From: RPQJ01 sp035554635
GTDB lineage: Bacteria; Pseudomonadota; Gammaproteobacteria; Steroidobacterales; Steroidobacteraceae
Length of the DNA stretch: 11,159 nt
Direction of reading: 5' to 3'
Assembly: GCA_035554635.1 (NCBI GenBank)
Contig: DATMIB010000185.1
Span: 1-11,159, forward strand
Every line of letters starts with the position of its first letter. The stretch's first letter is position 1. Both the position numbers and the translations under genes were made by a program. The notes under the pieces are model-generated. The model was not told the origin of the DNA, did no database searches, and saw only the letters and a program-made list of their open reading frames with translations. Below are positions 1-7,830 of this stretch, in pieces.

Positions 1-97
1 TGGCGGCAGCCGCGACGCGATGGAAGCGTTCGTAGAGTTTCGCGGACGCAAGCCGGAACTCGAACCGCTGCTGCGGCAGCTGGGGCTCGCGGCGTGA
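1..97 (+). CDS. prlC: Oligopeptidase A-like M3 metallopeptidase, C-terminal end only
   Basis: The last 31 codons of a gene entering from the left are visible (reading frame starts at base 2, TGA at 95-97). The peptide contains GGSRDAMEAF, then FRGRKPELEPLLRQLGL. This matches the well-known end of M3-family oligopeptidase A (PrlC/OpdA), where a GGS...FxxFRGRxPxxxxLLxxxG pattern closes the helical domain. Family members are cytoplasmic zinc endopeptidases that degrade short peptides such as cleaved signal peptides. The catalytic HExxH region lies outside the window, so activity cannot be judged. The next gene starts 34 bases downstream on the same strand, so read-through transcription is possible. 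The family call rests on recalled sequence similarity over a short stretch; the exact symbol is less certain than the family. Confidence 0.72.
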   Translation, partial: GGSRDAMEAFVEFRGRKPELEPLLRQLGLAA

Positions 98-118
98 GGA
101 CGCCGCCCGGGAATTGAC

Positions 119-122
119 GGAG
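119..122 (+). promoter_or_regulatory. Ribosome binding site (GGAG) favouring the GTG start at 132
   Basis: GGAG lies 9 bases before GTG 132. The in-frame TTG at 114 has only a GGGA directly against it (109-112), too close to work as a Shine-Dalgarno. This favours GTG 132 as the start of the CheB-CheR hybrid and shortens the protein by six residues relative to TTG 114. Confidence 0.5.
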
Positions 123-1970
123 ACGACGAACGTGACGAAGAAGAAGCCCGGCACCGACGTCCGGACGCCGGTAACCGAAGCGCAGGGCCAGCCGCCGCAG
201 GTGGAGGTCCCGGGCGTGGCACCGAGCTTTCCGGTCGTCGGCATCGGCGCCTCCGCCGGCGGCATCGCCGCGTTCGAGGCGTTCTTCTCCGCGATGCCCG
301 CCGACGAGCCGAGCGGCATGGCGTTCGTGCTCGTGCAGCACCTCTCTCCGCACCACCCGAGCGTGCTGGTCGAACTGGTGCGTCGTTACACGCGCATGCG
401 GGTCTTCGAGGCCGAGCACGGCATGAAGCTCGAGCCCAACTGCACGTACGTGATCCCGCCGCGGCACGACCTCGAGATCGTCGACGGCGCGCTGCACCTG
501 GCGCCGCACGACGAAGAGCGCAAGCCGCGTCTCACGATCGACCACTTCTTCTTTTCGCTCGCCCGCACGCAGAACGAGCGCGCGATCTGCATCGTCATGT
601 CGGGCACGGGCAGCGACGGCACGCTCGGCCTGCGAGCGGTCAAGGGCGAAGGCGGCCTGGGCATCGCGCAGGCCCCGGACACCACCGAATACGACGGCAT
701 GCCGAGCAGCGCGATCGCGACCGGCATGGTCGACTTCGTGCTGCCACCGGCGGAAATGCCGGCGCAGCTGATCAAGTACGTCCGGCATGCCTTCGGCGGC
801 GCCCACCCGGTGGCGCCGCCCCCGCTGCGGGACGGCCTGCTCAAGCGCATCTGCGTGCAGTTGCGCGCCCAGACCGGGCACGACTTCTCGCAGTACAAGG
901 AGACGACGCTGTTGCGGCGGATCGAGCGGCGCATGGCCCTGCACCAGATCCCGCAGCCGGACGACTACCTGCGCTATTCGCGCGAGAACCCGCAGGAAGT
1001 CGAGGCGCTGTTCCGCGACCTGCTGATCGGCGTCACGAACTTCTTCCGCGACCCGGACGCTTTCGCGCAGCTCGAGCAGAAAGTGCTGCCGAAGCTGCTC
1101 GCCCAGAAGAACAACCACGACGTGGTGCGGGTCTGGGTCTGCGGCTGCTCGACCGGCGAGGAGGCGTACTCGATCGCGATCCTGCTCTACGAGCAGGTCA
1201 TCGCGCACAAGAAGCCGATCAAGATCCAGGTGTTCGCGACCGACATCGACCGCCAGGCCATCGAGCAGGCGCGCACGGGCATTTACCCGGCGAGCATCGC
1301 GGCCAACGTCTCGGAGGAGCGGCTCGCGCGCTTTTTCACGCACGACGCCCAGCGGGGCACCTACCGGATCCAGAAGCACCTGCGCGACCTGCTTGTCTTC
1401 TCGGAGCAGGACGTGATCAAGGACCCGCCGTTCTCGAAGCTCGACCTGATCAGCTGTCGCAACCTGCTGATCTATTTCAATGGCGACCTGCAGCGCAAGC
1501 TGATCCCGCTGTTCCACTACGCGCTGGTGCCCGGCGGCGCGCTGTTCCTCGGCACCTCGGAGACGGTCGGCGAGAGTGCGCGCCTGTTCCACGTCGCCGA
1601 CCGCAAGTGGAAGCTGTACACGCGCGCACCGGGCGAGCGTGGCCCGCTGCGGCATGCGCTGCCCGACTTCGTGCCGCCCCTGTCGGAGGCCGAGCGGCGT
1701 CACGAAGGGCCGACGCCGGCCGGCGACGACTCCGGCAACCTGCGTCAGATCACCGAGCGCGCGATGCTCGCCCACAGTCCGCGCGCCGGCCTGCTGATCA
1801 ACGGGCGCGGCCAGATCCTCCACATCGCCGGCCGCACGGGCAAGTTCCTCGAACCCGCCGACGGCGACGCCGCCATGAACGTGCTGAACATGGCGCGCGA
1901 CGGGCTGCGGCGCGAACTGACGATCGCGTTGCACAAGGCCGTCACACACAAGGAAGTGGTCACGTATCCA

Positions 1971-1974
1971 GGGG
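1971..1974 (+). other. Frameshift site: one extra G in a GGGG run
   Basis: Upstream frame: GTG GTC ACG TAT CCA, giving VVTYP. With GGG CTG CGG GTC AAG next, the protein continues as GLRVKANGDY, the expected CheB/CheR hybrid linker, in the frame ending at 3117. The fourth G pushes the frame to GGG GCT GCG, giving GAAGQG and then nonsense. I see no stop codon, rare-codon hungry site or recognisable slippery heptamer, so programmed +1 frameshifting is unlikely. A mutation or an assembly/sequencing indel fits best. Confidence 0.85.
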
Positions 1975-2205
1975 CTGCGGGTCAAGGCGAACGGCGACTA
2001 CATCCGGGCCAACATGGCGGTGCGCCCGGTCGAAACCAGCGGCACCGGCGACCTTTACCTTGTCGTGCTCGAGGAACTGCCCGAGGTCGCGATCAATGCC
2101 GAGATTTCCGAGGTGTCGATCGACCCTTCAGGGCGTATCGCCGAACTCGAACGGGAGCTGCAGGCGAAGGACGAATACCTGCAGACGACGCTCGAGGAAA
2201 TGGAG

Positions 2206-2352
2206 ACCACCAACGAGGAGCTCAAGTCGACCAACGAGGAGATGCAGTCGGTCAACGAGGAACTGCAGTCGACCAACGAGGAGCTCGAGACGTCCAAGGA
2301 GGAGCTGCAGTCGGTCAACGAGGAGCTCTCGACCGTCAACGCCGAGCTGCAG
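2206..2352 (+). repeat. Seven 21-base heptad repeats encoding the NEELQ coiled coil
   Basis: Seven consecutive 7-codon units read TTNEELK, STNEEMQ, SVNEELQ, STNEELE, TSKEELQ, SVNEELS and TVNAELQ. The DNA copies share an AACGAGGAG-type core. Such heptad blocks are typical of the linker between the CheR and PAS domains in CheB/CheR hybrids and should form a parallel dimeric coiled coil that passes signals between domains. The near-identical 21-base units could change number by recombination without breaking the frame. Confidence 0.85.
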
Positions 2353-3142
2353 GATCGCGTAGTCGATCTTTCCCGCGCCAACAACGACATGAACAACCTG
2401 CTCGCCGGCACGGGCGTGGGCACCGTGTTCGTGGACCACGACCTGAGGATCGCGCGGTTCACGCCTGCCGCGACCCAGGTAATCAACCTGATCGCGAGCG
2501 ACATCGGCCGGCCGCTCGAGCACGTCGCGACGAACTTCGCGAGCTACGACCGCATGACCGACGACATCCGCGAGGTGCTCGAAACGCTGGTGCCGAAGGA
2601 GGCGGAGGTCCAGGTCAAGGGCGGTGCCTGGTACCTGCTGCGCATCCGGCCGTACCGGACCATGGAGAACCTTATCGAAGGCGCGGTGATCACGCTCGTC
2701 GACATCAGCTCGCGCAAGCGCACCGAGGAATCGTTGCGGCGAAGCGAGGCGCGTCTGAACGTCGTGGTCAACCAGGCGTTCGGTGGCGTCAGCGAGACTG
2801 ACCTCGACGGCCGCTACCTGTTTGCCAACGACTGGCTCTGCCAGCTGCTCGGCTTCTCGCGCGAAGAGATGCTGCGGACGCGGCTCGCGGACATCACGGA
2901 GCCGGAGGACCTGGCCCGCTACCAGGCCAGCATCGGCTCCCTGCTGGGTGGCGGGCCCGACATCCGCGTGAACCGACGCTGCGTGCGCAAGGACGGCCGC
3001 AGGATTCAGGTGCACGAACGCATCAGTGCGGTCCGCGACGCCACCGGCAACGCCACGTCACTGCTGTTGCTCACGTTCGATCGCGCCTCCGGTGCCGAGG
3101 AGCCGCACCGCGACTGAGACGCAGGTGTAGGACGATTGCGGC

Positions 3143-5851
3143 TTGCGGTCGTTGGGCAGCGCGCCCACGATCATCCTTCGCAAGGGGATGCAGGCGGGCT
3201 TTTTCGCCGTGAGCAGCGCTGGAGACGAGACGACCCCGCAACCGCCCCCGGCAGTGACTGGCGGCGAATACGCATCACGCAGTGAGGCGGATGGGATCGC
3301 ACCGGACACGACGCCGGTTGATCGGCCAGGCGCTGCCCCCGACACCCCGCCCTCGGCCGACGCGCTCGAGCATCAGCGCGGCGCCCATTGCGTCGAACTC
3401 GAACTCGAGGTGCAGAGCGAACAGCTGCGCAACACGCAGGACGAACTCGAGCGTTCGCGTGACCGATACGCCGAGTTGTTCGCCAGCGCGCCCGTGGGCT
3501 ACGTCATCGTGCGGTTCGACGGCACCATCGTCGAGGCCAACCGATATGCCTGCGAGCTGCTGGAGTCGCCCGCGTCGCCGACCGGCAGGCCGCTGCTGGC
3601 GTTCATCCACTTCGACGACCGCATGCTGCTGCATCGCCAGATGCTGCAGTTGATCCACTCTGAAGAGGCCCGCTCGCTGCAGGTCCGCCTGCTGCCACAC
3701 GCCGGCATGCCGCGACGCGTCGCGCTGCAGGCGGATCGCGTGCGTGACCCGTCCAGTAGAGAACTGCTGGTGCGCTTCGTCGTGATCGACATCGAAGAGC
3801 AGTCCCGCCTGCGCGAGGAACTCGAGCGGCTCGCGTCGATCGTCGCGTCGTCGCAGGACGCCATCGTCAGCCGCGACCTCGAGGGTCGCGTGACCAGCTG
3901 GAACGATGGCGCGCGCCGGCTGTTCGGCTATGGCGCAGTCGAGATGATCGGACAGACGCTCGACGTATTGGTGCCGGGCGAGGAGCGCGCGACGGAATGG
4001 GTGCTGCTCAGCCGGCTGCGGCGAGGCGAGACCATCGACCATGTCGACGCCGAGCGCCTGGCGCGTGGCGGCATGCGCGTGCCCGTGTGGATGAGCCTCG
4101 CACCGATTCGCGACGAACACCGGCGGATCGTGGGCTCGACACTGATTGCGCGCGATGCGACCGAACGGCGCCGCGCGGACCGCGCCTTGCGCGAGCGGCT
4201 GCGACAGCTCGACATCCTGTGCCAGGCCGGCCAGGCGCTGATCCTCGGTGGCGACGTCGCATCGATGCGCCACGAACTGTTCGAACGCCTGCGCCAGGCC
4301 GTGGGCTGCCAGGTCTGCCTCGATTACGAGGCCGAGCCCACGGGCGCAACGGCACGGCTCGCCTGGGCCAGCGGGCTCCTCGAACAGGTCGAGCCGCGGG
4401 CGGACGTGGTCTGGCTGGACCGATCCGCGTTTGGCGCCGCGGCGCGGCGTGGCGCGGCGCTGGTCGTGGATGGCATCGACGACGACGCCCCCGACACGCC
4501 TGAGCTGCTGCGACGGCTCGGGGCGCGCTGCTACGCCGCATTCCCGATGCAGGCCGGCGGTCGGCTCTGGGGCATCGCAGTGTTCGCATCGGCCGATCGG
4601 CAGGAGTTCGGCGAAGGCAACGTGCAGGTCGTCCAGACCGTGTGCGACCAGATGGCCGCGATGCTGGAACGCTCCCGGCTGCTCGAGGAGCTGCACGAGC
4701 GCGAGCAGGCGTTGCGCACGGCCGATCGCGCCAAGGACACGTTCATTGCGACGCTGGCACACGAGCTGCGCAACCCGTTGGCGCCGATCCGCAACGCGGT
4801 CGAGGTGATGCGTCGTGACGACGAGACCCAGCCGCGGCGTCTCGCCTGGTGTCGCGACGTGATCGGGCGACAGGTGGCGCAGCTCTCGCACCTGCTCGAG
4901 GACCTGCTCGACATCAGCCGGCTCGAACGCAACCGCGTCGAATTGCGTCGCGAGCGACTGGACATGAACGCCATCGTCCAGCAGGCGATCGAGAGCGTCC
5001 GGCCGTTGCTCGACGCCCGCGCCCACCGCTGCTCGGTCGACCTGCCGCACGCACCGGTGCCGATCGATGCGGACCCCACGCGTCTCACGCAGGTGTTCAC
5101 CAACCTGCTCAACAACGCGGCCAAGTACACGGACCGTGGCGGGACCATCGCCGTGGCCGTGGCCGTGGCAGAGGGCGTGGCCACGATCAGGGTGCGCGAC
5201 AACGGCATCGGCATCCCGCCCGCGCACCTTGCGGACGTGTTCGAGATGTTCACGCAGTTTGCCGGCAAACCGGCCGGCGGCCTCGGCATCGGCCTTGCAC
5301 TGACGCGCGGGCTCGTCGAACTGCACGGCGGCCGGATCGAGGGCCACAGCGAGGGCCCCGGGCACGGCAGCGAATTCGTCGTCACGTTGCCGGTGCTCAC
5401 AAGCCGCGCCGGTCACCTGCTACGCGATCCGTCGCACGACCCACACGAGTGCAGGATCGAGGCGACGTTCCGGGTGCTCGTCGTCGACGACAACATCGAC
5501 GCGGCGCAGACGCTCGCCTCGATGCTGGCCGCGCACGGCCAGGAAGCGCGCGCGGCGTACGGCGGCCCAAGCGCTTTGGAAATCGCCGAGCAGTGGTCCC
5601 CCGACGCCGTGTTCCTCGACCTCGGGATGCCCGACATGTCCGGGCTCGACGTCTGCCGCGTGTTGCGCGAACGGCGACCGGAAGCGCCGCCGCTGCTGGT
5701 GGCGTGCACCGGCTGGGGCCAGGAAGCCGATCGCCTCCGCTCGAGCGAGGCCGGTTTCGATGCCCACCTCGTCAAGCCGGTCGAGCCGGCCGAGGTCCTG
5801 CGACTGCTGCAGTCGATCGTGCCGCGGCAACGGGCCTACCGCCATGCCTGA
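3143..5851 (+). CDS. Soluble hybrid histidine kinase (PAS-PAS-GAF-HisKA-HATPase-REC)
   Basis: This 902-residue cytoplasmic sensor kinase has no membrane segment. A Pro/Ala-rich unstructured N-terminus (1-~75) leads into a coiled coil (~80-110). Two PAS domains follow (~108-220 and ~228-345), then a GAF domain (~355-510). The HisKA domain has the H-box LAHELRNPLAPI with the phospho-accepting H540. The ATPase domain has N658 in the N-box (NLLNNAAKYT), DNGIG at 686-690, FEMFTQ at 700-705 and GGLGIGLAL at 712-720. The C-terminal receiver has D782/D783, phospho-acceptor D826 in FLDLGMPD, T856 and K878. All catalytic residues are present. The PAS domains lack the LOV cysteine motif, and I see no chromophore-binding cysteine in the GAF. 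The start is uncertain: TTG 3143 has AGGA (3129-3132) 10 bases upstream, and ATG 3188 is an alternative with AAGGGG directly against it. An in-frame TAG at 3128 limits extension. It lies 25 bases after the CheB-CheR hybrid and overlaps the next CheB gene. No Hpt partner is visible. Confidence 0.93.
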   Translation: MRSLGSAPTIILRKGMQAGFFAVSSAGDETTPQPPPAVTGGEYASRSEADGIAPDTTPVDRPGAAPDTPPSADALEHQRGAHCVELELEVQSEQLRNTQDELERSRDRYAELFASAPVGYVIVRFDGTIVEANRYACELLESPASPTGRPLLAFIHFDDRMLLHRQMLQLIHSEEARSLQVRLLPHAGMPRRVALQADRVRDPSSRELLVRFVVIDIEEQSRLREELERLASIVASSQDAIVSRDLEGRVTSWNDGARRLFGYGAVEMIGQTLDVLVPGEERATEWVLLSRLRRGETIDHVDAERLARGGMRVPVWMSLAPIRDEHRRIVGSTLIARDATERRRADRALRERLRQLDILCQAGQALILGGDVASMRHELFERLRQAVGCQVCLDYEAEPTGATARLAWASGLLEQVEPRADVVWLDRSAFGAAARRGAALVVDGIDDDAPDTPELLRRLGARCYAAFPMQAGGRLWGIAVFASADRQEFGEGNVQVVQTVCDQMAAMLERSRLLEELHEREQALRTADRAKDTFIATLAHELRNPLAPIRNAVEVMRRDDETQPRRLAWCRDVIGRQVAQLSHLLEDLLDISRLERNRVELRRERLDMNAIVQQAIESVRPLLDARAHRCSVDLPHAPVPIDADPTRLTQVFTNLLNNAAKYTDRGGTIAVAVAVAEGVATIRVRDNGIGIPPAHLADVFEMFTQFAGKPAGGLGIGLALTRGLVELHGGRIEGHSEGPGHGSEFVVTLPVLTSRAGHLLRDPSHDPHECRIEATFRVLVVDDNIDAAQTLASMLAAHGQEARAAYGGPSALEIAEQWSPDAVFLDLGMPDMSGLDVCRVLRERRPEAPPLLVACTGWGQEADRLRSSEAGFDAHLVKPVEPAEVLRLLQSIVPRQRAYRHA
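5150..5167 (+). repeat. Hexamer tandem repeat GCCGTG x3 inside the kinase ATPase domain
   Basis: Three perfect GCCGTG copies encode AVAVAV (kinase residues ~670-675), in a beta strand before the DNGIG motif. Changes in copy number would stay in frame. It is probably just codon bias on an Ala/Val strand. Confidence 0.6.
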
Positions 5852-6881
5852 AGAAGCGGCCGGCACGACCCGGGAGCCCGCACGGGACGTCGCGGTCATC
5901 GGCGCGTCGAGCGGGGGCGTGGAATCGTTGCAGGGCCTGATGCGGTCGCTGCCCGCCGACCACCGGGGCGCCGTCTGTGTCGTCTTGCACCTCAGTGCCG
6001 AGACGAAATCGATGCTGCCCTCGATCCTGCGTCGCGCGGGGCCGCTGCCGGCCGTCGCCGCGGAAGACGGCATGCCGCTCGAGTTCGGCCGCATCCACGT
6101 GGCGCCGAACGACTGTCACCTGCTCGTGGAAGGCCCGTCGCTGCGTGTCGTGCATGGACCGAAGGAGAACCGGCATCGGCCGGCGATCGACCCGCTGTTC
6201 CGGTCGGCGGCGTGGTCGTTCGGTCCGCGCGTGGTCGGTGTCGTGCTGAGCGGCAATCTCGACGACGGCACGGCCGGCCTCTGGGCGGTCAAGAGCTGTG
6301 GCGGGACGACCGTCGTGCAGGAGCCGAACGAGGCCCTGCACCCGGAAATGCCCACCAACGCGTTGATGCACAACCGCATCGACCACCGCCTGCCGCTGCA
6401 GCAGATCGGAGCGCTGCTCGCGCGCCTCGCGCGCGAGCCGATCAACGGCGCGGTCGTGCCGACGGCCGACCCGCAAGTGCGCAGCGAGGTGGATTTCGCG
6501 GAACTCGGCGGCGATCCGGAAGAGATGTTCAGGCTCGGCGCACTTTCGCCTTACACCTGCCCGTCGTGCCGCGGCGCCCTCTGGGAGATCGAGCAGGGCG
6601 GGCACCTGCGGTACCGCTGCCACGTCGGTCACGCGTATTCGCAGGGCACGTTGTCGCTCGAGCAGGACGTCGCGATCGAGACGAGTCTCTACACGGCATT
6701 GCGCGCGGTCGACGAAAAAGCGATGTCGCTGCGTCGCCTCGCCGCGCGTTGGCCAGACCCTGCTTCGAGCGTCCGCCGCGAGTACGAAGCGCGTGCCGGC
6801 GAGCTCGAGCAGACCGCGGAGCAGCTGCGCCAGCTCCTGGCCGGGAATGTCTCACGCGTGGGCAGCGGGCCTACCGCTTAG
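5844..6881 (+). CDS. Stand-alone CheB-type methylesterase with C-terminal Cys/His cluster
   Basis: This 345-residue protein starts at ATG 5844, eight bases inside the end of the kinase gene, which suggests translational coupling. The open frame extends back to 5760, but that part is only a shadow of the kinase. Residues ~15-195 form a CheB catalytic domain with triad S22 in GASSGG, H49 in VVLHLS and D141 in GNLDDGT. It should hydrolyse glutamyl methyl esters (or deamidate) on a receptor-like substrate. There is no N-terminal receiver, so regulation by CheA-type phosphorylation is not built in. The C-terminal half carries CPSC (C239, C242) and CHVGH (C259, H263), a zinc-ribbon-like arrangement seen in a subgroup of stand-alone CheB proteins, then a helical tail rich in Glu and Arg (~300-335). 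It is a different subtype from the CheB part of the upstream hybrid. The natural substrate is unknown; no receptor gene is nearby. Confidence 0.92.
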   Translation: MPEEAAGTTREPARDVAVIGASSGGVESLQGLMRSLPADHRGAVCVVLHLSAETKSMLPSILRRAGPLPAVAAEDGMPLEFGRIHVAPNDCHLLVEGPSLRVVHGPKENRHRPAIDPLFRSAAWSFGPRVVGVVLSGNLDDGTAGLWAVKSCGGTTVVQEPNEALHPEMPTNALMHNRIDHRLPLQQIGALLARLAREPINGAVVPTADPQVRSEVDFAELGGDPEEMFRLGALSPYTCPSCRGALWEIEQGGHLRYRCHVGHAYSQGTLSLEQDVAIETSLYTALRAVDEKAMSLRRLAARWPDPASSVRREYEARAGELEQTAEQLRQLLAGNVSRVGSGPTA

Positions 6882-6916
6882 GCCGGTCGCAACGGTACGC
6901 TCGCGGCTTTGTGCCC

Positions 6917-6922
6917 GGCGGA
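6917..6922 (+). promoter_or_regulatory. Ribosome binding site (GGCGGA) for exonuclease III
   Basis: GGCGGA lies 7 bases before ATG 6930. This supports that start over the in-frame TTG at 6909, which would add seven residues (MCPADRH) not expected in the family. Confidence 0.5.
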
Positions 6923-6929
6923 CCGTCAC

Positions 6930-7706
6930 ATGCCTTTCACGCTCGCGACCTGGAACGTCAATTCGTTGCGCGTGCGCCTGCCGCACCTCCGCGACTGGCT
7001 CGCCGCGAACCCGGCGCTCGACGTGGTTGCGTTGCAGGAGACGAAGATCGCCGACGCGGATTTCCCGGGCCCCGACCTGTACGCGCTCGGCTGGCAGTCC
7101 GTGTTCAGCGGCCAGCGCACTTACAACGGTGTCGCGATCCTGTCGAAGCAGCCCGCGCTCCACGTCGTCGCTGGCATCCCGGGTTTCGACGACGAGCAGA
7201 AGCGCGTGCTCGCCGGCACGATCGGCGGTGTGCGCGTCATCGACGTCTACGTGCCCAACGGCCAGGCGCCGGGCACCGACAAGTTTGCTTACAAATTGCG
7301 CTGGTTCGAGGCGCTGCGGCAGTACGTGGCCGACGAGCTCACGCGTCACCCGCACGTGGTGGTGCTCGGCGACTTCAACGTCGCACCCGAGGACCGCGAC
7401 GTCCATGACCCCAAGGCCTGGGAAGGCTCCATCCACGTCAGTCCGCCCGAGCGGGCGGCACTGCAGGCGCTGGCCAGCGTCGGCCTGGCCGATTGTTTCC
7501 GGCTGTTTGAGCAACCTGAAAAATCCTATTCGTGGTGGGACTACCGGATGATGGCGTTCCGGCGCAACGCCGGGTTGCGCATCGACCTGGTCCTCGCCTC
7601 GCACGCGCTCGCTCAAAAGTGTGTCGCGTGTCACATCGACAAGGCCCCACGTCGACTCGAACGGCCGTCGGACCACGCGCCGGTCGTCGCGACGTTTGAC
7701 ATATGA
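6930..7706 (+). CDS. xthA: Exodeoxyribonuclease III (AP endonuclease family)
   Basis: The 258-residue protein has the normal length for the XthA/ExoIII family, which cuts DNA at abasic sites and degrades 3' ends in base-excision repair, using Mg2+. The family motifs appear in order: TWNVNSLR with N9, LQETK with metal-binding E37, YNGVAILSK (65-73), VYVPNG with Y107 and N110, LGDFNVAP with D148 and N150, SWWDYR (201-206), RIDLVLAS with D219, and the closing SDHAPV with D248 and catalytic H249. No residue expected for catalysis is missing. It begins 48 bases after the CheB gene on the same strand and is followed by a terminator-like hairpin, so it is probably the last gene of the upstream transcript or has a weak promoter of its own in the short gap. 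No link between repair and signalling is shown beyond position. Confidence 0.95.
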   Translation: MPFTLATWNVNSLRVRLPHLRDWLAANPALDVVALQETKIADADFPGPDLYALGWQSVFSGQRTYNGVAILSKQPALHVVAGIPGFDDEQKRVLAGTIGGVRVIDVYVPNGQAPGTDKFAYKLRWFEALRQYVADELTRHPHVVVLGDFNVAPEDRDVHDPKAWEGSIHVSPPERAALQALASVGLADCFRLFEQPEKSYSWWDYRMMAFRRNAGLRIDLVLASHALAQKCVACHIDKAPRRLERPSDHAPVVATFDI

Positions 7707-7730
7707 GCGGGCGCCGGCGCGGAAAAGACT

Positions 7731-7757
7731 GCCAACCGCGTCACTGTCGGCTTTTTT
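7731..7757 (+). terminator. Probable Rho-independent terminator after xthA
   Basis: GCCAAC (7731-7736) pairs with GTCGGC (7746-7751) around a 9-base loop, with one A-C mismatch, and six T residues follow (7752-7757). The stem is short but stands 25 bases after the xthA stop, where a terminator is expected, in the longest T run I noticed. Confidence 0.5.
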
Positions 7758-7762
7758 GACTC

Positions 7763-7790
7763 TGGAATTTGGATTCGGCCGCACTAGACT
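7763..7790 (+). promoter_or_regulatory. Weak candidate promoter for the HD-domain gene
   Basis: TAGACT (7785-7790) is a fair -10 box. At 16-base spacing the -35 position holds TGGAAT (7763-7768), a poor match. A better TTGACT (7756-7761) is 23 bases away, too far for a standard sigma-70 promoter. A start near 7797 would give a leader of about 35 bases. No clear Shine-Dalgarno precedes ATG 7831. Confidence 0.3.
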
Positions 7791-7830
7791 CCGGCGGCAT
7801 CGAGGGCTTCACGCCAGCACCGACGCCGAC

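Larger units (their letters stand above)
132..3117 (+). pseudogene. CheB-CheR-PAS hybrid signalling protein, interrupted by a one-base frameshift
   Basis: With one G removed from the run at 1971-1974 this reads as a single protein of about 1000 residues (numbered here from TTG 114). Residues ~40-227 are a CheB methylesterase domain with the expected triad: S47 in GASAGG, H76 in VQHL and D168 in GTGSDGT. Residues ~244-505 are a CheR methyltransferase, with the SAM-binding WVCGCSTGEEAYS at 341-353, FATDID at 374-379 and SCRNLLIYF at 448-456. A linker follows, then a heptad coiled coil (698-746) and two PAS domains (~756-868 and ~875-995). CheB removes and CheR adds methyl groups on receptor glutamates; fused CheB/CheR proteins are a known family of poorly defined role. 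The CheB part has no receiver domain. The first frame stays open to 2801 but becomes Arg/Gly-rich nonsense after the shift; the correct frame ends at 3117. Both enzyme domains lie upstream of the break, so a truncated product could still be active. If the extra G is a sequence error, the gene is intact. Confidence 0.88.

Noticed and set aside
1966..1977. Programmed +1 ribosomal frameshift
   Set aside because: No stop codon, recognised slippery sequence or obvious stimulatory signal is present at the junction.
1971..2801. Continuation of the first frame as a genuine Arg/Gly-rich C-terminal domain
   Set aside because: The other frame encodes well-conserved linker, coiled-coil and PAS sequence over the same bases, so this tail is out-of-frame nonsense.
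2128..3015. Minus-strand open frame (295 codons) opposite the PAS region, with Leu-rich repeats
   Set aside because: The repeated pattern is the reverse complement of the coiled-coil heptads, not an independent repeat protein.
2014..3117. Separate gene starting at ATG 2014
   Set aside because: Coding similarity in this frame continues upstream of ATG 2014 to about 1975, inside the linker, and no ribosome binding site precedes the ATG. Frameshift is the simpler reading.
3275..5416. Long minus-strand open frame (713 codons) opposite the kinase
   Set aside because: It is antisense to a kinase with complete motifs, has His/Arg/Ala-rich composition and no recognisable domain. Such frames are a normal by-product of GC-rich codon use.
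5760..5843. Upstream start for the second CheB
   Set aside because: The added residues are Ser/Arg/Cys-rich and overlap the receiver domain of the kinase in another frame.
7621..7830. N-terminal extension of the HD protein
   Set aside because: It would overlap the end of xthA and run through the terminator hairpin; the residues look like non-coding translation. ATG 7831 fits better.
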